Assembly (NCBI GenBank): GCA_947177225.1 | Contig: CAMWTS010000011.1 | Coordinates: forward strand, 1-64,000 | Length of the DNA: 64,000 nucleotides | Direction of reading: 5' to 3' | From: an uncultured Alistipes sp. | GTDB taxonomy: Bacteria > Bacteroidota > Bacteroidia > Bacteroidales > Rikenellaceae | Shown: positions 54,206-63,106 of the stretch, piece after piece | How the letters are laid out: each line of letters opens with the position of its first letter | How positions within the stretch are numbered: the stretch's first letter is position 1 | Translations under genes and position numbers: made by a program | Notes under the pieces: model-generated | Told to the model about the DNA's origin: nothing | The model's database searches: none | What the model saw: only the letters and a program-made list of their open reading frames with translations

Positions 54206-54982
54206 ATGCGCTATTTTCTGGAACTGCAATACGATGGAGGGGCATACTGCGGCTGGCAACGTCAGTCCAATGCCCCCTCCGTTCAGCAAGCCGTCGAGCA
54301 GGCGCTGTCGACTCTGCTGCGCACGCCGACGGAAATCACCGGTGCGGGACGTACCGATACGGGAGTCAATGCGTCGTATTATGTGGCTCACTTCGACACG
54401 CCGAATGCTGTGGCCGACGAGCGGCAGATGCTGTATAAGCTCAATCTGATTCTGCCTCACGATATCGCCATATTGTCACTGACGCGTGTGCCCGACCATG
54501 CTCATGCCCGATTCGATGCCGTCGAACGCGAATATACCTATTTCATACGCAGCAGCAAGTCGCCTTTTCATCGCAGTCGTGCGTGGCAATACTACGTGCC
54601 GGTCGACATCGATGCCATGAATCGTGCGGCCGAGTCGCTGCTCTGTTACGACGATTTCACATCGTTCGCAAAACTCAACTCCAACAACAAGACCAACATA
54701 TGCCGTGTTTCGCACGCCGTATGGCAGCGCGACGACGAGGAGTCGATGCACTTTACGATTCGTGCCGATAGGTTTCTGCGCAATATGGTGCGTGCTATCG
54801 TAGGGACGCTGGTCGATGTCGGTCGCGGCCGTTACACGCCCGAAGAGTTCGAAGATATATTGCATTCCCGCGATTTGTCGCGGTCGAGTGCCGGTGCACC
54901 GGCTCAGGGATTGTTTCTGAGCGATGTGCGTTATCCCGACGATGTGTTCGCGGGAGTGAACAGAAAAATGCCGCCCTTTTAG
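54206..54982 (+). CDS. truA: tRNA pseudouridine(38-40) synthase TruA
   Basis: 258 residues from the ATG at 54206 (MRYFLELQYDGGAYCGWQRQ); a TTG at 54200 only adds two residues. The catalytic aspartate is Asp51 in GAGRTDTGVNA. EYTYFI and DFTSFAKLNSN, and RADRFLRNMVRAIVGTLVDV, are family blocks. It modifies the anticodon arm of many tRNAs. The bidirectional terminator begins inside the last codons. Confidence 0.97.
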   Translation: MRYFLELQYDGGAYCGWQRQSNAPSVQQAVEQALSTLLRTPTEITGAGRTDTGVNASYYVAHFDTPNAVADERQMLYKLNLILPHDIAILSLTRVPDHAHARFDAVEREYTYFIRSSKSPFHRSRAWQYYVPVDIDAMNRAAESLLCYDDFTSFAKLNSNNKTNICRVSHAVWQRDDEESMHFTIRADRFLRNMVRAIVGTLVDVGRGRYTPEEFEDILHSRDLSRSSAGAPAQGLFLSDVRYPDDVFAGVNRKMPPF

Positions 54983-54998
54983 GAGCGGCATTTTTTAT
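54964..54998. terminator. bidirectional terminator between truA and the M23 endopeptidase gene
   Basis: AAAAATGCCGC ... GCGGCATTTTT with T residues on the right and A on the left; the stem starts within the last codons of truA. Confidence 0.85.
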
Positions 54999-55016
54999 GT
55001 CGGTTCATCTTAACGG

Positions 55017-56066
55017 TCAGCTTACGCGCAGGCGTTTGCCGAGTTGCAGAATTGTGGTCTCCTTTATGCCGTTGAGCTGGCACAGACGCTTGACCGTGGT
55101 GTGATACTTTCGGGCTATGGCTCCGAGCGTATCGCCTTTGCGTATGGTGTGGTATTGTACCGCTGCGGCAGCCTTGCGCTCCGCCTCGTCCTGCTTCTCG
55201 TTTGCCTCTTCATCGTCGAAATTCTGGTCGAATTTGGAGTATATGCTGAAATGGCGACGCTTCAAAAGAAGCTCCTCGCGACGCAATATTCCGGTCTCGA
55301 AGTCTATTACGCGTTCGGGGTCGAACGACTGTCCTTTGTATCTCACCTCGAAATGCAGGTGAGGTCCCGATGATCGGCCGGTGTTGCCGCCCTTGCCTAT
55401 CTGCTGACCTGCCACGACCCAGTCGCCCGGCTCGACCATGCGCTCCGACAGGTGCCCGTAGAATGTTTCCAGACCGTTGTTGTGACGAATGATTATAAGG
55501 TTGCCGTATCCGCCGTTGTTGTAGCCCGAAAAACGCACCTGGCCGTCGAATGTGGCATATATCGGATCGCCTATTTTCAGTGGCATGTCGGTGCCTTGGT
55601 GCTGACGTCCGCGGCGCAGTCCGTAGCGCGAGCTGATGCGGCCTTTGTATGGGTAGTGATAGCTTTTGAGCGAGTCGACGAGCGATATTACCGTAGATTC
55701 GGGCAGTGACGACAACTCCACGTCGTTGTAGGCGTGTACGGATTTCGTTACCCAGTGGTCGGTGAATACAGTGGTGTCCTGCACGTAATCTTTCGAGAGA
55801 ACATATCGCCACGTGTTGTCGTTGAAAAGCACTATCTGCAAAGCGGTGTTTCCGGTCGGCAGAGTGTCTATCGGCTCGACCTGCCCGAGTGTATGTACCG
55901 GATTTACCGGTGTCTTGCGGCGTATGAGTGCCGCGCTGTCGACCTGGGATTCCGGGCTGACGATCGAGTCGGCTGCCTCTTGCGGCGAGTCGACGCTCTG
56001 TTGTGCCCATGCTCCCTGAAATATAAGCATCGACAGAACTGCTGTTATGTGTATCTTTATATTCAT
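55017..56066 (-). CDS. M23 peptidoglycan endopeptidase with C-terminal LysM
   Basis: 349 residues with a signal peptide (VLSMLIFQGAWAQ). The lysostaphin-type domain (~140-275) has SSRYGLRRGRQHQGTDMPL (the HxxxD zinc ligands), YGHLSERMVEPGDWV and PHLHFEVRYKGQSFD (HxH). A lysine- and glutamate-rich linker leads to a LysM domain at the end (YHTIRKGDTLGAIARKYHTT then LCQLNGI). It should cleave peptidoglycan cross-links in the periplasm and bind glycan through LysM. The gene begins a minus-strand cluster transcribed from the gmk/yicC side. Confidence 0.94.
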   Translation of the reverse strand: MNIKIHITAVLSMLIFQGAWAQQSVDSPQEAADSIVSPESQVDSAALIRRKTPVNPVHTLGQVEPIDTLPTGNTALQIVLFNDNTWRYVLSKDYVQDTTVFTDHWVTKSVHAYNDVELSSLPESTVISLVDSLKSYHYPYKGRISSRYGLRRGRQHQGTDMPLKIGDPIYATFDGQVRFSGYNNGGYGNLIIIRHNNGLETFYGHLSERMVEPGDWVVAGQQIGKGGNTGRSSGPHLHFEVRYKGQSFDPERVIDFETGILRREELLLKRRHFSIYSKFDQNFDDEEANEKQDEAERKAAAAVQYHTIRKGDTLGAIARKYHTTVKRLCQLNGIKETTILQLGKRLRVS

Positions 56067-56073
56067 GACTGTT

Positions 56074-56658
56074 TTATTGTTGTCGGTCCTGCTGCTCCAA
56101 TAGCGAAGCGGCGCACTCCAATGCTTGGTAAAACTCTTCGCCGAAGCGTCTGATGATAGGCTCGCGCAGCGATTTGTAAACGGGTATGTTCAGACTCTTT
56201 CCGCACTCGCATGCTGTCCGGCATACGTCCCAACGGTGATAGTTCAGACCGATGGAGCCGTTGGAAAAGCGCATCAGACGTATGGGATAGAGATGGCACG
56301 ATATGGGTTTGATGAACGATGTCCGCCCTTCGCGGTAGGCGCGTTCGATGGCGCAGTATGTTACGCCGTTTTCGTTGAACGAGTAGGCGCACTCGGCATC
56401 GTTGACAAGCGGTGTCGTGTAGTCTCCCTCCTCATCTACGACCATGAATCCCTGTCGCTCCACGGCTTCCCGTCCGGCATCGGTCATGTAGGGCGCGTAG
56501 TTCTCCCACTCCTCTTCGAGCGTATCCACCTCGTCTATGTCGAGCGGTGCGCCGGCATTGCCCTCGACGCAGCATATCCCCTTGCAGCGCGATATGTCGC
56601 ACGCGAATCGCTCGCGCAGAATGTCGAGGCTTACTATTTTGTCGTCTATTTCGATCAT
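56074..56658 (-). CDS. DUF3109 cysteine-cluster protein
   Basis: 194 residues. The CxxCxxxCC-type cluster appears as FACDISRCKGICCVEGNAGAPL, cut into pieces here: CDISRCKGICC, then CAIERAYREG, SCHLYPIR and CRTACECGKSLN. It resembles YkgJ-type metal-binding clusters. Function unknown; it is conserved in Bacteroidetes. Lies 7 bases from the M23 gene and 4 from nadD. Confidence 0.9.
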   Translation of the reverse strand: MIEIDDKIVSLDILRERFACDISRCKGICCVEGNAGAPLDIDEVDTLEEEWENYAPYMTDAGREAVERQGFMVVDEEGDYTTPLVNDAECAYSFNENGVTYCAIERAYREGRTSFIKPISCHLYPIRLMRFSNGSIGLNYHRWDVCRTACECGKSLNIPVYKSLREPIIRRFGEEFYQALECAASLLEQQDRQQ

Positions 56659-56662
56659 CGTT

Positions 56663-57478
56663 CTAAGGATTGTATATGTCGGTGTAGCGGAATGCGAGGA
56701 TCTCCTCTGCCATTTCGATGAACTGCTTGGCTTCGCCGCATTGCGGATCGAGCTTCAATGCCCGGTTGAAATCGTTGATGGCATTACCCCACTCGTTGTG
56801 CTGAAAGTAGCATTTGCCGCGCTCGACATATAACTCCGCTCTGTCGGGCTGCTGCTCGATGAGAGATGTGTAGCGGACTATGCGGCCGGCCGGAGTCCAA
56901 AGCTGTTTGCGGCGTATGTACCCGGCAACGCGCTCCCCTACCATCGGTGTTACGTCCTGGCCGCGCTCGGCTGCCTGCCGAACGTCGGTCGACGAGAAAT
57001 CGACGAGCGGAGCATCTTCGAGCAGATGTACCCGGTCGCGGAACTTCTCCACCTCGGCACCGCGTCGCGGATATACGTATATGGGATATTCGGACAATAT
57101 GCGCTCGTAATCGCGCCACTCGTCCAGTCGTGCCGTGTTGTCGCTGCCGATCATTAGCGCGAACTCCATCTCCGCTCCGAAATTTTCGGTCAGATAGTCG
57201 AGCGTACGGATCGTATACGACGGCTTTTCGAGCATGAACTCAATGGCCGAAGGTCTGATCTTTTCGGGGTAGCGCGAATCGGCGCACGCCATCTCGGCCA
57301 TCTCGAAACGATCCATCTCCGGAGTCTGCAATGTGGCAGCCTTGAACGGGTTTTGCGGCGAAACGATCATCGCCACTTCGTCGCACAGATCTTTATCTAT
57401 GACATATTCGGCCAATGCCATGTGGCCTTTGTGTATCGGATCGAACGATCCGAAGTAGAGCATCATTCGCTTCTTCAT
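56663..57478 (-). CDS. nadD: nicotinate-nucleotide adenylyltransferase with TPR tail
   Basis: 271 residues; ordinary NadD ends near 190-210. The nucleotidyltransferase motif YFGSFDPIHKGHMALAE and the second motif SSTDVRQAAERGQDVTPMVG (family SSTxIR) are intact, so it should make NaAD from NaMN and ATP. The extra ~70 C-terminal residues contain YVERGKCYFQHNEWGNAIND and FNRALKLDPQCGEAKQFI, a canonical tetratricopeptide repeat. Such a tail could bind a partner protein. gmk follows 7 bases upstream on the same strand. Confidence 0.93.
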   Translation of the reverse strand: MKKRMMLYFGSFDPIHKGHMALAEYVIDKDLCDEVAMIVSPQNPFKAATLQTPEMDRFEMAEMACADSRYPEKIRPSAIEFMLEKPSYTIRTLDYLTENFGAEMEFALMIGSDNTARLDEWRDYERILSEYPIYVYPRRGAEVEKFRDRVHLLEDAPLVDFSSTDVRQAAERGQDVTPMVGERVAGYIRRKQLWTPAGRIVRYTSLIEQQPDRAELYVERGKCYFQHNEWGNAINDFNRALKLDPQCGEAKQFIEMAEEILAFRYTDIYNP

Positions 57479-57485
57479 GGTTGCG

Positions 57486-58046
57486 CTACTTCAAAAAATC
57501 ATCGATTATGCGGCGTGTCTCCGCAACGGCCTCTTCGAGGTTGTCGTTTATGACGATGTGGTCGAACTCTCCCGATTTTGATATCTCGAACTCGGCTTTG
57601 GCCACACGCTTGGCAATGACCTCTGCGCTGTCGGTGGCACGTCCTATGAGCCGGCGTTCCAGCTCCTCGACCGATGGCGGCATGATGAAGATCGAGCAGG
57701 CGTCGTCGCCGAATATTCGTTTGAGATTGATTCCTCCCATCACGTCGACGTCGAACACGATGACATTGCCCTTGCTCCATATGCGCTCCGTCTCGCTGCG
57801 CAGCGTGCCGTAGCAGGTGCCGGCATATACCTCCTCCCACTCCACGAAGCTGTCCTGCTCGACAAAACGACGGAACTCGTCGCCGGAGAGAAAGTAGTAG
57901 TCCACGCCGTTCTGCTCCTTGCCGCGAGGTGCGCGCGAGGTGGCTGATATCGAGAACTCGAATTGCGGAAATATTTTGAGCAGTTCACGTACGATCGTGG
58001 TCTTGCCCGAACCGCTCGGTGCCGAAAAGATTACGAGTTTGCCCAT
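57486..58046 (-). CDS. gmk: guanylate kinase
   Basis: 186 residues. P-loop SAPSGSGKTTIVREL, then SATSRAPRGKEQNGVDYYF and the GMP-binding EWEEVYAGTCYGT are complete. Phosphorylates GMP to GDP in the cytoplasm. Close packing with yicC (4 bases) and nadD suggests one operon driven from the repeat-borne promoters at 58952. Confidence 0.96.
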   Translation of the reverse strand: MGKLVIFSAPSGSGKTTIVRELLKIFPQFEFSISATSRAPRGKEQNGVDYYFLSGDEFRRFVEQDSFVEWEEVYAGTCYGTLRSETERIWSKGNVIVFDVDVMGGINLKRIFGDDACSIFIMPPSVEELERRLIGRATDSAEVIAKRVAKAEFEISKSGEFDHIVINDNLEEAVAETRRIIDDFLK

Positions 58047-58050
58047 GACG

Positions 58051-58923
58051 CTACAAGATATTAAGTACCTGCTCCTTGATCTTTTCCAGCTCGTCTTTCA
58101 TCTTCACTACGAGAATCTGCATCATCGATTCGTTGGCCTTCGAGCCGAGCGTGTTTATCTCGCGTCCCATCTCCTGCGCGATGAATCCGAGCTTGCGGCC
58201 TACACCCTCCTCCGAAGCTGCCACTTCGCGGAAATACCGGCAATGGTTGGACAATCGCACCTTCTCCTCTGTGATGTCGAGCTTCTCGATGTAGAATATC
58301 ATCTCCTGCTCCAAACGGTTGTTGTCGACCTCTACCGGCAGCTTGGCGAGGTTCTCGCGTATGCGGTTCTTGATGTTCTCGCTGCGCGCCTGCTCATAGG
58401 GGGTGACCTCCTCTTTGTAGTGCTCGATCTTGTCGACGCGTTCGAGCAGATCTTTGATAAGTATCTCGCCCTCCTGACGGCGGAATGCGTCGATGCTGGC
58501 CAGTGCATCGTCGACGGCTGCGGTCAGAGCCTTTGTCTCCTCTTCGGATATGGTCTCCGTATCTACCGAGATTACGCCCGGCATGCGCAGCACCGACGGA
58601 ACTATTGCGTCGTAATCGGCATCTATGCCTGAATAGCTCAGCGCATCGAGAGTCTGTTGAAGATAGGCCTTGAACATCTCGCGGTCGATTCGGCCGGTGC
58701 TCTCGGCGGCCGCACTCTCTACGTTGATCGATATGTCGACCTTGCCGCGCTGCATGGCGCGCTGTACGGCCGAGCGTATTTCGTATTCCATCTGGCGATA
58801 TGCCGACGGCATACGTACCGACAGATCGAGCTGTTTTGAGTTGAGCGAACGGATCTCGACCGTTATTTTTTTGTTCGGCAGCGATGCTTCTCCGCGGCCG
58901 AACCCTGTCATGGATTTTATCAT
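58051..58923 (-). CDS. YicC/YloC family endoribonuclease-like protein
   Basis: 290 residues. The opening MIKSMTGFGRGEASLPNKKI is the family hallmark (SMTGFGRG), with EIRSLNSKQLDLSVRMP next and the C-terminal DUF1732 block RLSNHCRYFREVAASEEGVG and GREINTLGSKANES. YicC proteins act as endoribonucleases influencing sRNA decay. First gene of the yicC-gmk-nadD-DUF3109-M23 run; its promoter is repeat unit 1 at 58952-58983. Confidence 0.95.
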   Translation of the reverse strand: MIKSMTGFGRGEASLPNKKITVEIRSLNSKQLDLSVRMPSAYRQMEYEIRSAVQRAMQRGKVDISINVESAAAESTGRIDREMFKAYLQQTLDALSYSGIDADYDAIVPSVLRMPGVISVDTETISEEETKALTAAVDDALASIDAFRRQEGEILIKDLLERVDKIEHYKEEVTPYEQARSENIKNRIRENLAKLPVEVDNNRLEQEMIFYIEKLDITEEKVRLSNHCRYFREVAASEEGVGRKLGFIAQEMGREINTLGSKANESMMQILVVKMKDELEKIKEQVLNIL

Positions 58924-58951
58924 AGTCGAACTTGTTTCTTAATAATAGGTG

Positions 58952-59129
58952 CAAATATACGAATAAGTGAGGGCAATGCCAAATTTATTTGAGCATTGCC
59001 GAGCGAGAGTATATTGGGCGAAGCCAAATATACGAATAAACGGGTTCGATGCCAAATTTATTTGAGCATTGCCGAGCGGGAGTATATTGGGCGAAGCCAA
59101 ATATACGAATAAACGGGTTAGAAGCCAAA
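58952..59129 (-). promoter_or_regulatory. three tandem Bacteroidetes promoters facing yicC
   Basis: -7 boxes TATATTTG at 58959-58952, 59032-59025 and 59105-59098; -33 boxes TTTG at 58983-58980, 59056-59053 and 59129-59126; spacers all 20 bases. The nearest gives a leader of about 20 bases for yicC. Confidence 0.8.
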
Positions 59130-59154
59130 TTTATTTGAGCATTGCCGAGCGGGA
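58952..59154 (-). repeat. 73-bp promoter-bearing tandem repeat, locus B (two full units plus a ~57-bp third)
   Basis: Units start at 58952, 59025 and 59098, exactly 73 bases apart. Each starts CAAATATACGAATAA, then a CCAAATTTATTTGAGCATTG segment and GAGTATATTGGGCGAAGC. Unit 3 breaks off at about 59154. A small hairpin (GGC-GAA-GCC) spans each junction. On the minus strand every unit contains TTTG-N20-TATATTTG, so there are three complete promoters in series toward yicC. The same element occurs at 8901. Confidence 0.9.
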
Positions 59155-59381
59155 TCGTATCGCGTGGTGTCGGATATGAAAAAATATATGAGTGCCGAAT
59201 GCCGATTGAAAGGAAATGCGGGATCGTATCTAACAGTTTGTTGTCAATATGTGGAAAATCATAATAATTTATTACTTTGAATAAATATTTTTCGAAAATA
59301 TATCTTTTTTGACGAAATTCTATTATCTTTGTGTAACTGTGAAAACATACAGAACATATAAACTCTAAAACTATATCGATT
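59155..59381 (+). promoter_or_regulatory. serC promoter region with a DnaA-like box
   Basis: TAtcTTTG at 59324-59331 is the probable -7 box of serC, 50 bases before its start. TTTTCCACA on the minus strand (59258-59250) fits the loose DnaA consensus. Otherwise AT-rich with no gene. Confidence 0.5.
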
Positions 59382-60452
59382 ATGAAAAAACACAACTTCA
59401 ATGCGGGACCCTCGATTCTTCCCGACGTTGTTATCGAGAATGCCGCAAAGGCTATCGTAGATTTCAAAGGCACAGGTCTGTCGCTGTTGTCTGTATCTCA
59501 CCGTACTCCCGAATTCGAGAGCGTCGTTAACGAGGCTCAGGCATTAATGCGCGAGCTGATGGGTATTCCGGATAACTACAAGATCTTCTTCGTGGGCGGC
59601 GGTGCCAGCACTCAGTTCTTCCATATTCCTGCCAATTTCCTCGGCAAGAAGGCCGGTTATGTCAATACGGGCGTATGGTCGAAGAAGGCTATCAAGGAGG
59701 CCAAGCATTACGGCCAGGTGGAGGTGTTGGCCACTTCCGAAGACAAAAATTTCTCGTATATCCCTAAGGGATATGCCATTCCCGAGGATCTCGATTACCT
59801 CTATATCTGCTGCAACAATACGATCTACGGTACCGAGTATCACGAGGATATCACCTCGCCCGTGCCTCTGATCGCCGACATGTCGTCGGATATAATGTCG
59901 CGTCCGGTAGACGTATCGAAGTATGCCATCATCTATGGCGGTGCCCAGAAGAACCTCTCTTGCGCCGGCGTTACGTTTGTCATTATTCGCGATGACATGT
60001 TGCAGAAGGTTGTTCGCGATCTGCCGTCGATGATTAATGTCAACACTCATGTCGACAACAACTCGATGTTCAATACGCCTCCCGTATTCCCGATATTCGT
60101 GCTCAACGAGACGTTGAAGTGGTTGAAGTCTATCGGCGGCGTTGAGGAGATCTATCGTCGCAACAAGGAGAAAGCTGAGCTGCTTTATGCGGAGATCGAT
60201 CGCAACCCGCTGTTCCGCGGCACGGTAGAGAAGGAGGATCGTTCGCTTATGAACATCTGCTTCATCATGGCCGAGGGCAAGGAGGATCTGGCAGCCGAGT
60301 TCATGGCGTTTGCCAAGGAGCGCGGTATGGTCGGCATCAAGGGTCACCGTCTGGTCGGCGGCTTCCGTGCATCGTGCTACAACGCACTGCCCAAGGAGAG
60401 CGTCGAGGCTTTGGTTGCCTGTATGCAGGAGTTCGAGCAGTTGCACAAGTAA
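59382..60452 (+). CDS. serC: phosphoserine aminotransferase
   Basis: 356 residues. Opens [20 protein letters not shown] (family NFNAGPxxLP), with [17 protein letters not shown] and the PLP lysine in [16 protein letters not shown] (~191). Makes 3-phosphoserine from 3-phosphohydroxypyruvate and glutamate. It starts the serC-serA-DUF1015 group; serA follows 87 bases later. A terminator is not seen between them. Confidence 0.97.
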   Translation: MKKHNFNAGPSILPDVVIENAAKAIVDFKGTGLSLLSVSHRTPEFESVVNEAQALMRELMGIPDNYKIFFVGGGASTQFFHIPANFLGKKAGYVNTGVWSKKAIKEAKHYGQVEVLATSEDKNFSYIPKGYAIPEDLDYLYICCNNTIYGTEYHEDITSPVPLIADMSSDIMSRPVDVSKYAIIYGGAQKNLSCAGVTFVIIRDDMLQKVVRDLPSMINVNTHVDNNSMFNTPPVFPIFVLNETLKWLKSIGGVEEIYRRNKEKAELLYAEIDRNPLFRGTVEKEDRSLMNICFIMAEGKEDLAAEFMAFAKERGMVGIKGHRLVGGFRASCYNALPKESVEALVACMQEFEQLHK

Positions 60453-60539
60453 TCGTGGTCGATGTCTGCGATGATCGTTCCGCTGATGCGGGATAAAGAG
60501 ATTGATAAAACGATTAATTTCACCTCATTGTTGAAAAGT

Positions 60540-61463
60540 ATGAAAATTTTAGTTGCTACCGAGAAGCCCTTTGCAAAAGAGGCTGTCGACGGTATTCGCG
60601 AAATAGCAGAGGGTGCGGGTCATACCGTTGCCCTGTTGGAGAAGTATACCGACAAGGCTCAGCTGTTGGAGGCTGTGGCCGATGCCGATGCGCTGATTAT
60701 CCGCAGCGACAAGGTGACGCCGGAAGTGATAGATGCCGCCAAGGAGCTTAAAATCGTGGTTCGTGCCGGTGCCGGTTACGACAACGTCGATCTCGCGGCC
60801 GCTTCGGCGCGCGGCATCGTGGTGATGAACACTCCGGGTCAGAATTCGAATGCTGTGGCCGAGCTGGCTTTGGGCATGATGATCTATATGGCACGCAACC
60901 GCTTTACTCCCGGTACGGGTTCCGAGTTGCAGGGCAAGACGCTTGCCATTCACGCCTATGGCAATGTCGGACGTCTTGTGGGTGTCAAGGGCAAGGCTCT
61001 GGGTATGAACGTTATCGCGTTCGATCCGTTTATCACCGACGCAGCCGTATTCGAGCGTGACGGTGTGCGCAAAGTCGATTCTGTCGCCGAGTTGTATGCT
61101 TCGGCCGATTATCTGTCGCTGCATATTCCCGCTACCGCCGAGACCAAGAAGTCGATCGGCTATGATCTGGCTATGTCGATGCCCAAGGGTGCTGCCATTG
61201 TCAATACGGCGCGCAAGGAGGTTATCGACGAGGAGGGACTTATGCGTGCCATGACCGAGCGCGAGGATCTTAAATATGTCACCGACATTGCTCCCGAAGC
61301 CGCTGAGGCATTCGCCGAGAAGTTCGGCAAACGTTTCTTCGCCACGCCCAAGAAGCAGGGTGCCGAGACGGGCGAGGCCAACGTCAATGCCGGCCTTGCT
61401 GCTGCGCGTCAGATCGTTGACTATTTTGCCACTGGCAACGAACGTTTCCGTGTGAACAAATAA
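60540..61463 (+). CDS. serA: D-3-phosphoglycerate dehydrogenase, short form
   Basis: 307 residues from the ATG at 60540 (MKILVATEKPFAKEA); an in-frame start at 60462 adds an unrelated stretch. NAD-binding HAYGNVGRLVGVKGKALGMN, the substrate loop VRAGAGYDNVDLAAA, catalytic HIPATAETKK and VNTARKEV are clear. The regulatory C-terminal ACT/ASB domains of long SerA are absent, so serine feedback through them is not possible. First step of serine synthesis; serC is upstream and DUF1015 16 bases downstream. Confidence 0.93.
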   Translation: MKILVATEKPFAKEAVDGIREIAEGAGHTVALLEKYTDKAQLLEAVADADALIIRSDKVTPEVIDAAKELKIVVRAGAGYDNVDLAAASARGIVVMNTPGQNSNAVAELALGMMIYMARNRFTPGTGSELQGKTLAIHAYGNVGRLVGVKGKALGMNVIAFDPFITDAAVFERDGVRKVDSVAELYASADYLSLHIPATAETKKSIGYDLAMSMPKGAAIVNTARKEVIDEEGLMRAMTEREDLKYVTDIAPEAAEAFAEKFGKRFFATPKKQGAETGEANVNAGLAAARQIVDYFATGNERFRVNK

Positions 61464-61478
61464 AATCAGAATATAACT

Positions 61479-62723
61479 ATGGTAAGAATCAAACCATTCA
61501 AGGGAATACGTCCTCCCAAGGAGCATGCCGCCGAGGTGGCGTCGCGCCCATACGATGTGCTCAATTCGGAGGAGGCCAAGCGCGAAGCAACCGAGCGTTC
61601 GCTTTTGCATATAATCAAGCCTGAGATCGATTTCGATCCCATTGCCGACGAGCATTCTCAGCCCGTCTACGAGAAGGCTATGGAGAACTTCCGTCTGTGG
61701 AAGGAGCGCGGCTGGCTTGCTCAGGACGGCGAGGAGCACTATTATATATATGCTCAGACGATGAACGGCCGCACGCAGTACGGTTTGGCGATGTGCTGCC
61801 ACTTCGAGGATTATCTTTCGGGTGCGATCAAGAAGCACGAGCTGACGCGTCCCGACAAGGAGGAGGATCGCATGATTCACGTCCGCAATCAAAAGGCCAA
61901 TATCGAGCCGGTGTTCTTCACATATCCCGATAATGCCGAGATCGATGCCATTGTCGACGGTATTGTCAAGACGACAGCTGCCGATTACGACTTTACGGCT
62001 GCCGACGGCTTCGGCCACCACATGTGGGTTATCCGTGACAAGGCTGTCAACGACCGCATTACGGAGATCTTCCGCTCGATTCCGGCGTTGTATGTAGCCG
62101 ACGGTCACCATCGTACCGCTGCCGCTGCGCGCGTAGGCCAGGAGTGTATGGCCGGCAATCCCAATCATACGGGCAACGAGGAGTATTGCTTCTTCCTTGC
62201 CGTGACCTTCCCTGCCTCGCAGCTGCGCATCATCGACTACAACCGTGTGGTGAAAGATCTCAACGGATTGAGCAAGGAGCAGTTTATGGCCGCCGTTGCC
62301 GAGAGCTTCGACATCGAGCCCAAGGGCAAGGAGATCTATACTCCTTCGGGTCTGCATAATTTCGCTATGTATATCGACGGCGAGTGGTATTCTATGACTG
62401 CCAAGCCCGGTACCTATGACGATAACGATCCGATCGGAGTGCTGGACGTTACGGTACTTTCTAATCTGGTGCTTGACAAAGTGTTGGGCATTACCGATCT
62501 GCGCACGTCGAAGCGTATCGACTTTGTCGGAGGTATTCGCGGTCTGGGCGAGTTGCAGAAACGCGTCGACAACGGTGAGATGAAGGTAGCTTTCGCTCTC
62601 TATCCGGTATCTATGCAGCAGTTGATCGATATCGCCGATACGGGCAACATCATGCCGCCCAAGACCACGTGGTTCGAGCCTAAGCTGCGTTCGGGTGTGG
62701 TTATCCACTCGTTCGACGAGTAG
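61479..62723 (+). CDS. DUF1015 family protein next to serine-synthesis genes
   Basis: 414 residues, cytoplasmic. Family blocks VRIKPFKGIRPPKEHAAEVA, SRPYDVLNSEEAKREA (YDVxxxEEA), PALYVADGHHRTAAAARVGQ (ADGHHR) and GGIRGLGELQKRVDNGEMKV are present. The family is uncharacterised but repeatedly sits with serC/serA in Bacteroidetes and some other bacteria, hinting at a serine- or phosphoserine-related role. No phosphoserine phosphatase (SerB) is nearby. A terminator ends the group. Confidence 0.88.
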   Translation: MVRIKPFKGIRPPKEHAAEVASRPYDVLNSEEAKREATERSLLHIIKPEIDFDPIADEHSQPVYEKAMENFRLWKERGWLAQDGEEHYYIYAQTMNGRTQYGLAMCCHFEDYLSGAIKKHELTRPDKEEDRMIHVRNQKANIEPVFFTYPDNAEIDAIVDGIVKTTAADYDFTAADGFGHHMWVIRDKAVNDRITEIFRSIPALYVADGHHRTAAAARVGQECMAGNPNHTGNEEYCFFLAVTFPASQLRIIDYNRVVKDLNGLSKEQFMAAVAESFDIEPKGKEIYTPSGLHNFAMYIDGEWYSMTAKPGTYDDNDPIGVLDVTVLSNLVLDKVLGITDLRTSKRIDFVGGIRGLGELQKRVDNGEMKVAFALYPVSMQQLIDIADTGNIMPPKTTWFEPKLRSGVVIHSFDE

Positions 62724-62751
62724 CGATAAAACCGCTTGTGCGGTCGGTCTG

Positions 62752-62792
62752 TAAGCAATGGCAATCCCCGTCGGATTGCCATTGTCGTTTTA
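62752..62792 (+). terminator. intrinsic terminator of serC-serA-DUF1015
   Basis: CAATGGCAATCC, loop CCGTC, GGATTGCCATTG followed by TCGTTTT. Confidence 0.85.
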
Positions 62793-63038
62793 CAGCTGTT
62801 CGGAGGGCGGCTATTGAGATGCGATAACATAGGCGGAAGCACTGTTGCCGTGTATGCTTTTGTTTGCTTTTCATAAGGCTTGCCCGTTGCCGTTTGATGA
62901 GGCGGTGGAGAACTGCGGTTCGAATGAACCGGCTTTTGGGAATCCGTGACGTGGATATAAATTACATGTGCTGTAATATATTGAAATCGGAGACTGAAAA
63001 TATTTGAGAAAAACATAGTAAAACCGAAAAATTTTTGT
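62793..63038. other. intergenic stretch without a supported gene
   Basis: About 245 bases between the terminator and the ferredoxin promoter (383 bases from stop to start). The minus-strand open frame at 62600-63016 is an artefact across the DUF1015 end. No RNA or repeat recognised. Confidence 0.6.
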
Positions 63039-63046
63039 TAAATTTG
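63039..63046 (+). promoter_or_regulatory. -7 box of the ferredoxin/2-oxoacid oxidoreductase operon
   Basis: TAaaTTTG, 60 bases before the ferredoxin start; no -33 TTTG within 21 bases. Confidence 0.5.
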
Positions 63047-63106
63047 TTAGGTTTAAATTTTATATGAGGCAACAACTATTAACAAACAAATAAACTTATT
63101 GTCGTT

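Noticed and set aside
58952..59154. CRISPR array
   Set aside because: Units are 73 bases and nearly identical throughout, with no variable spacers and no cas genes.
60549..62708. 719-codon open frame on the minus strand across serA and DUF1015
   Set aside because: It is antisense to two strongly supported genes; its translation is rich in Leu, His and Arg, and no domain is recognised. It arises from codon bias of the real genes.
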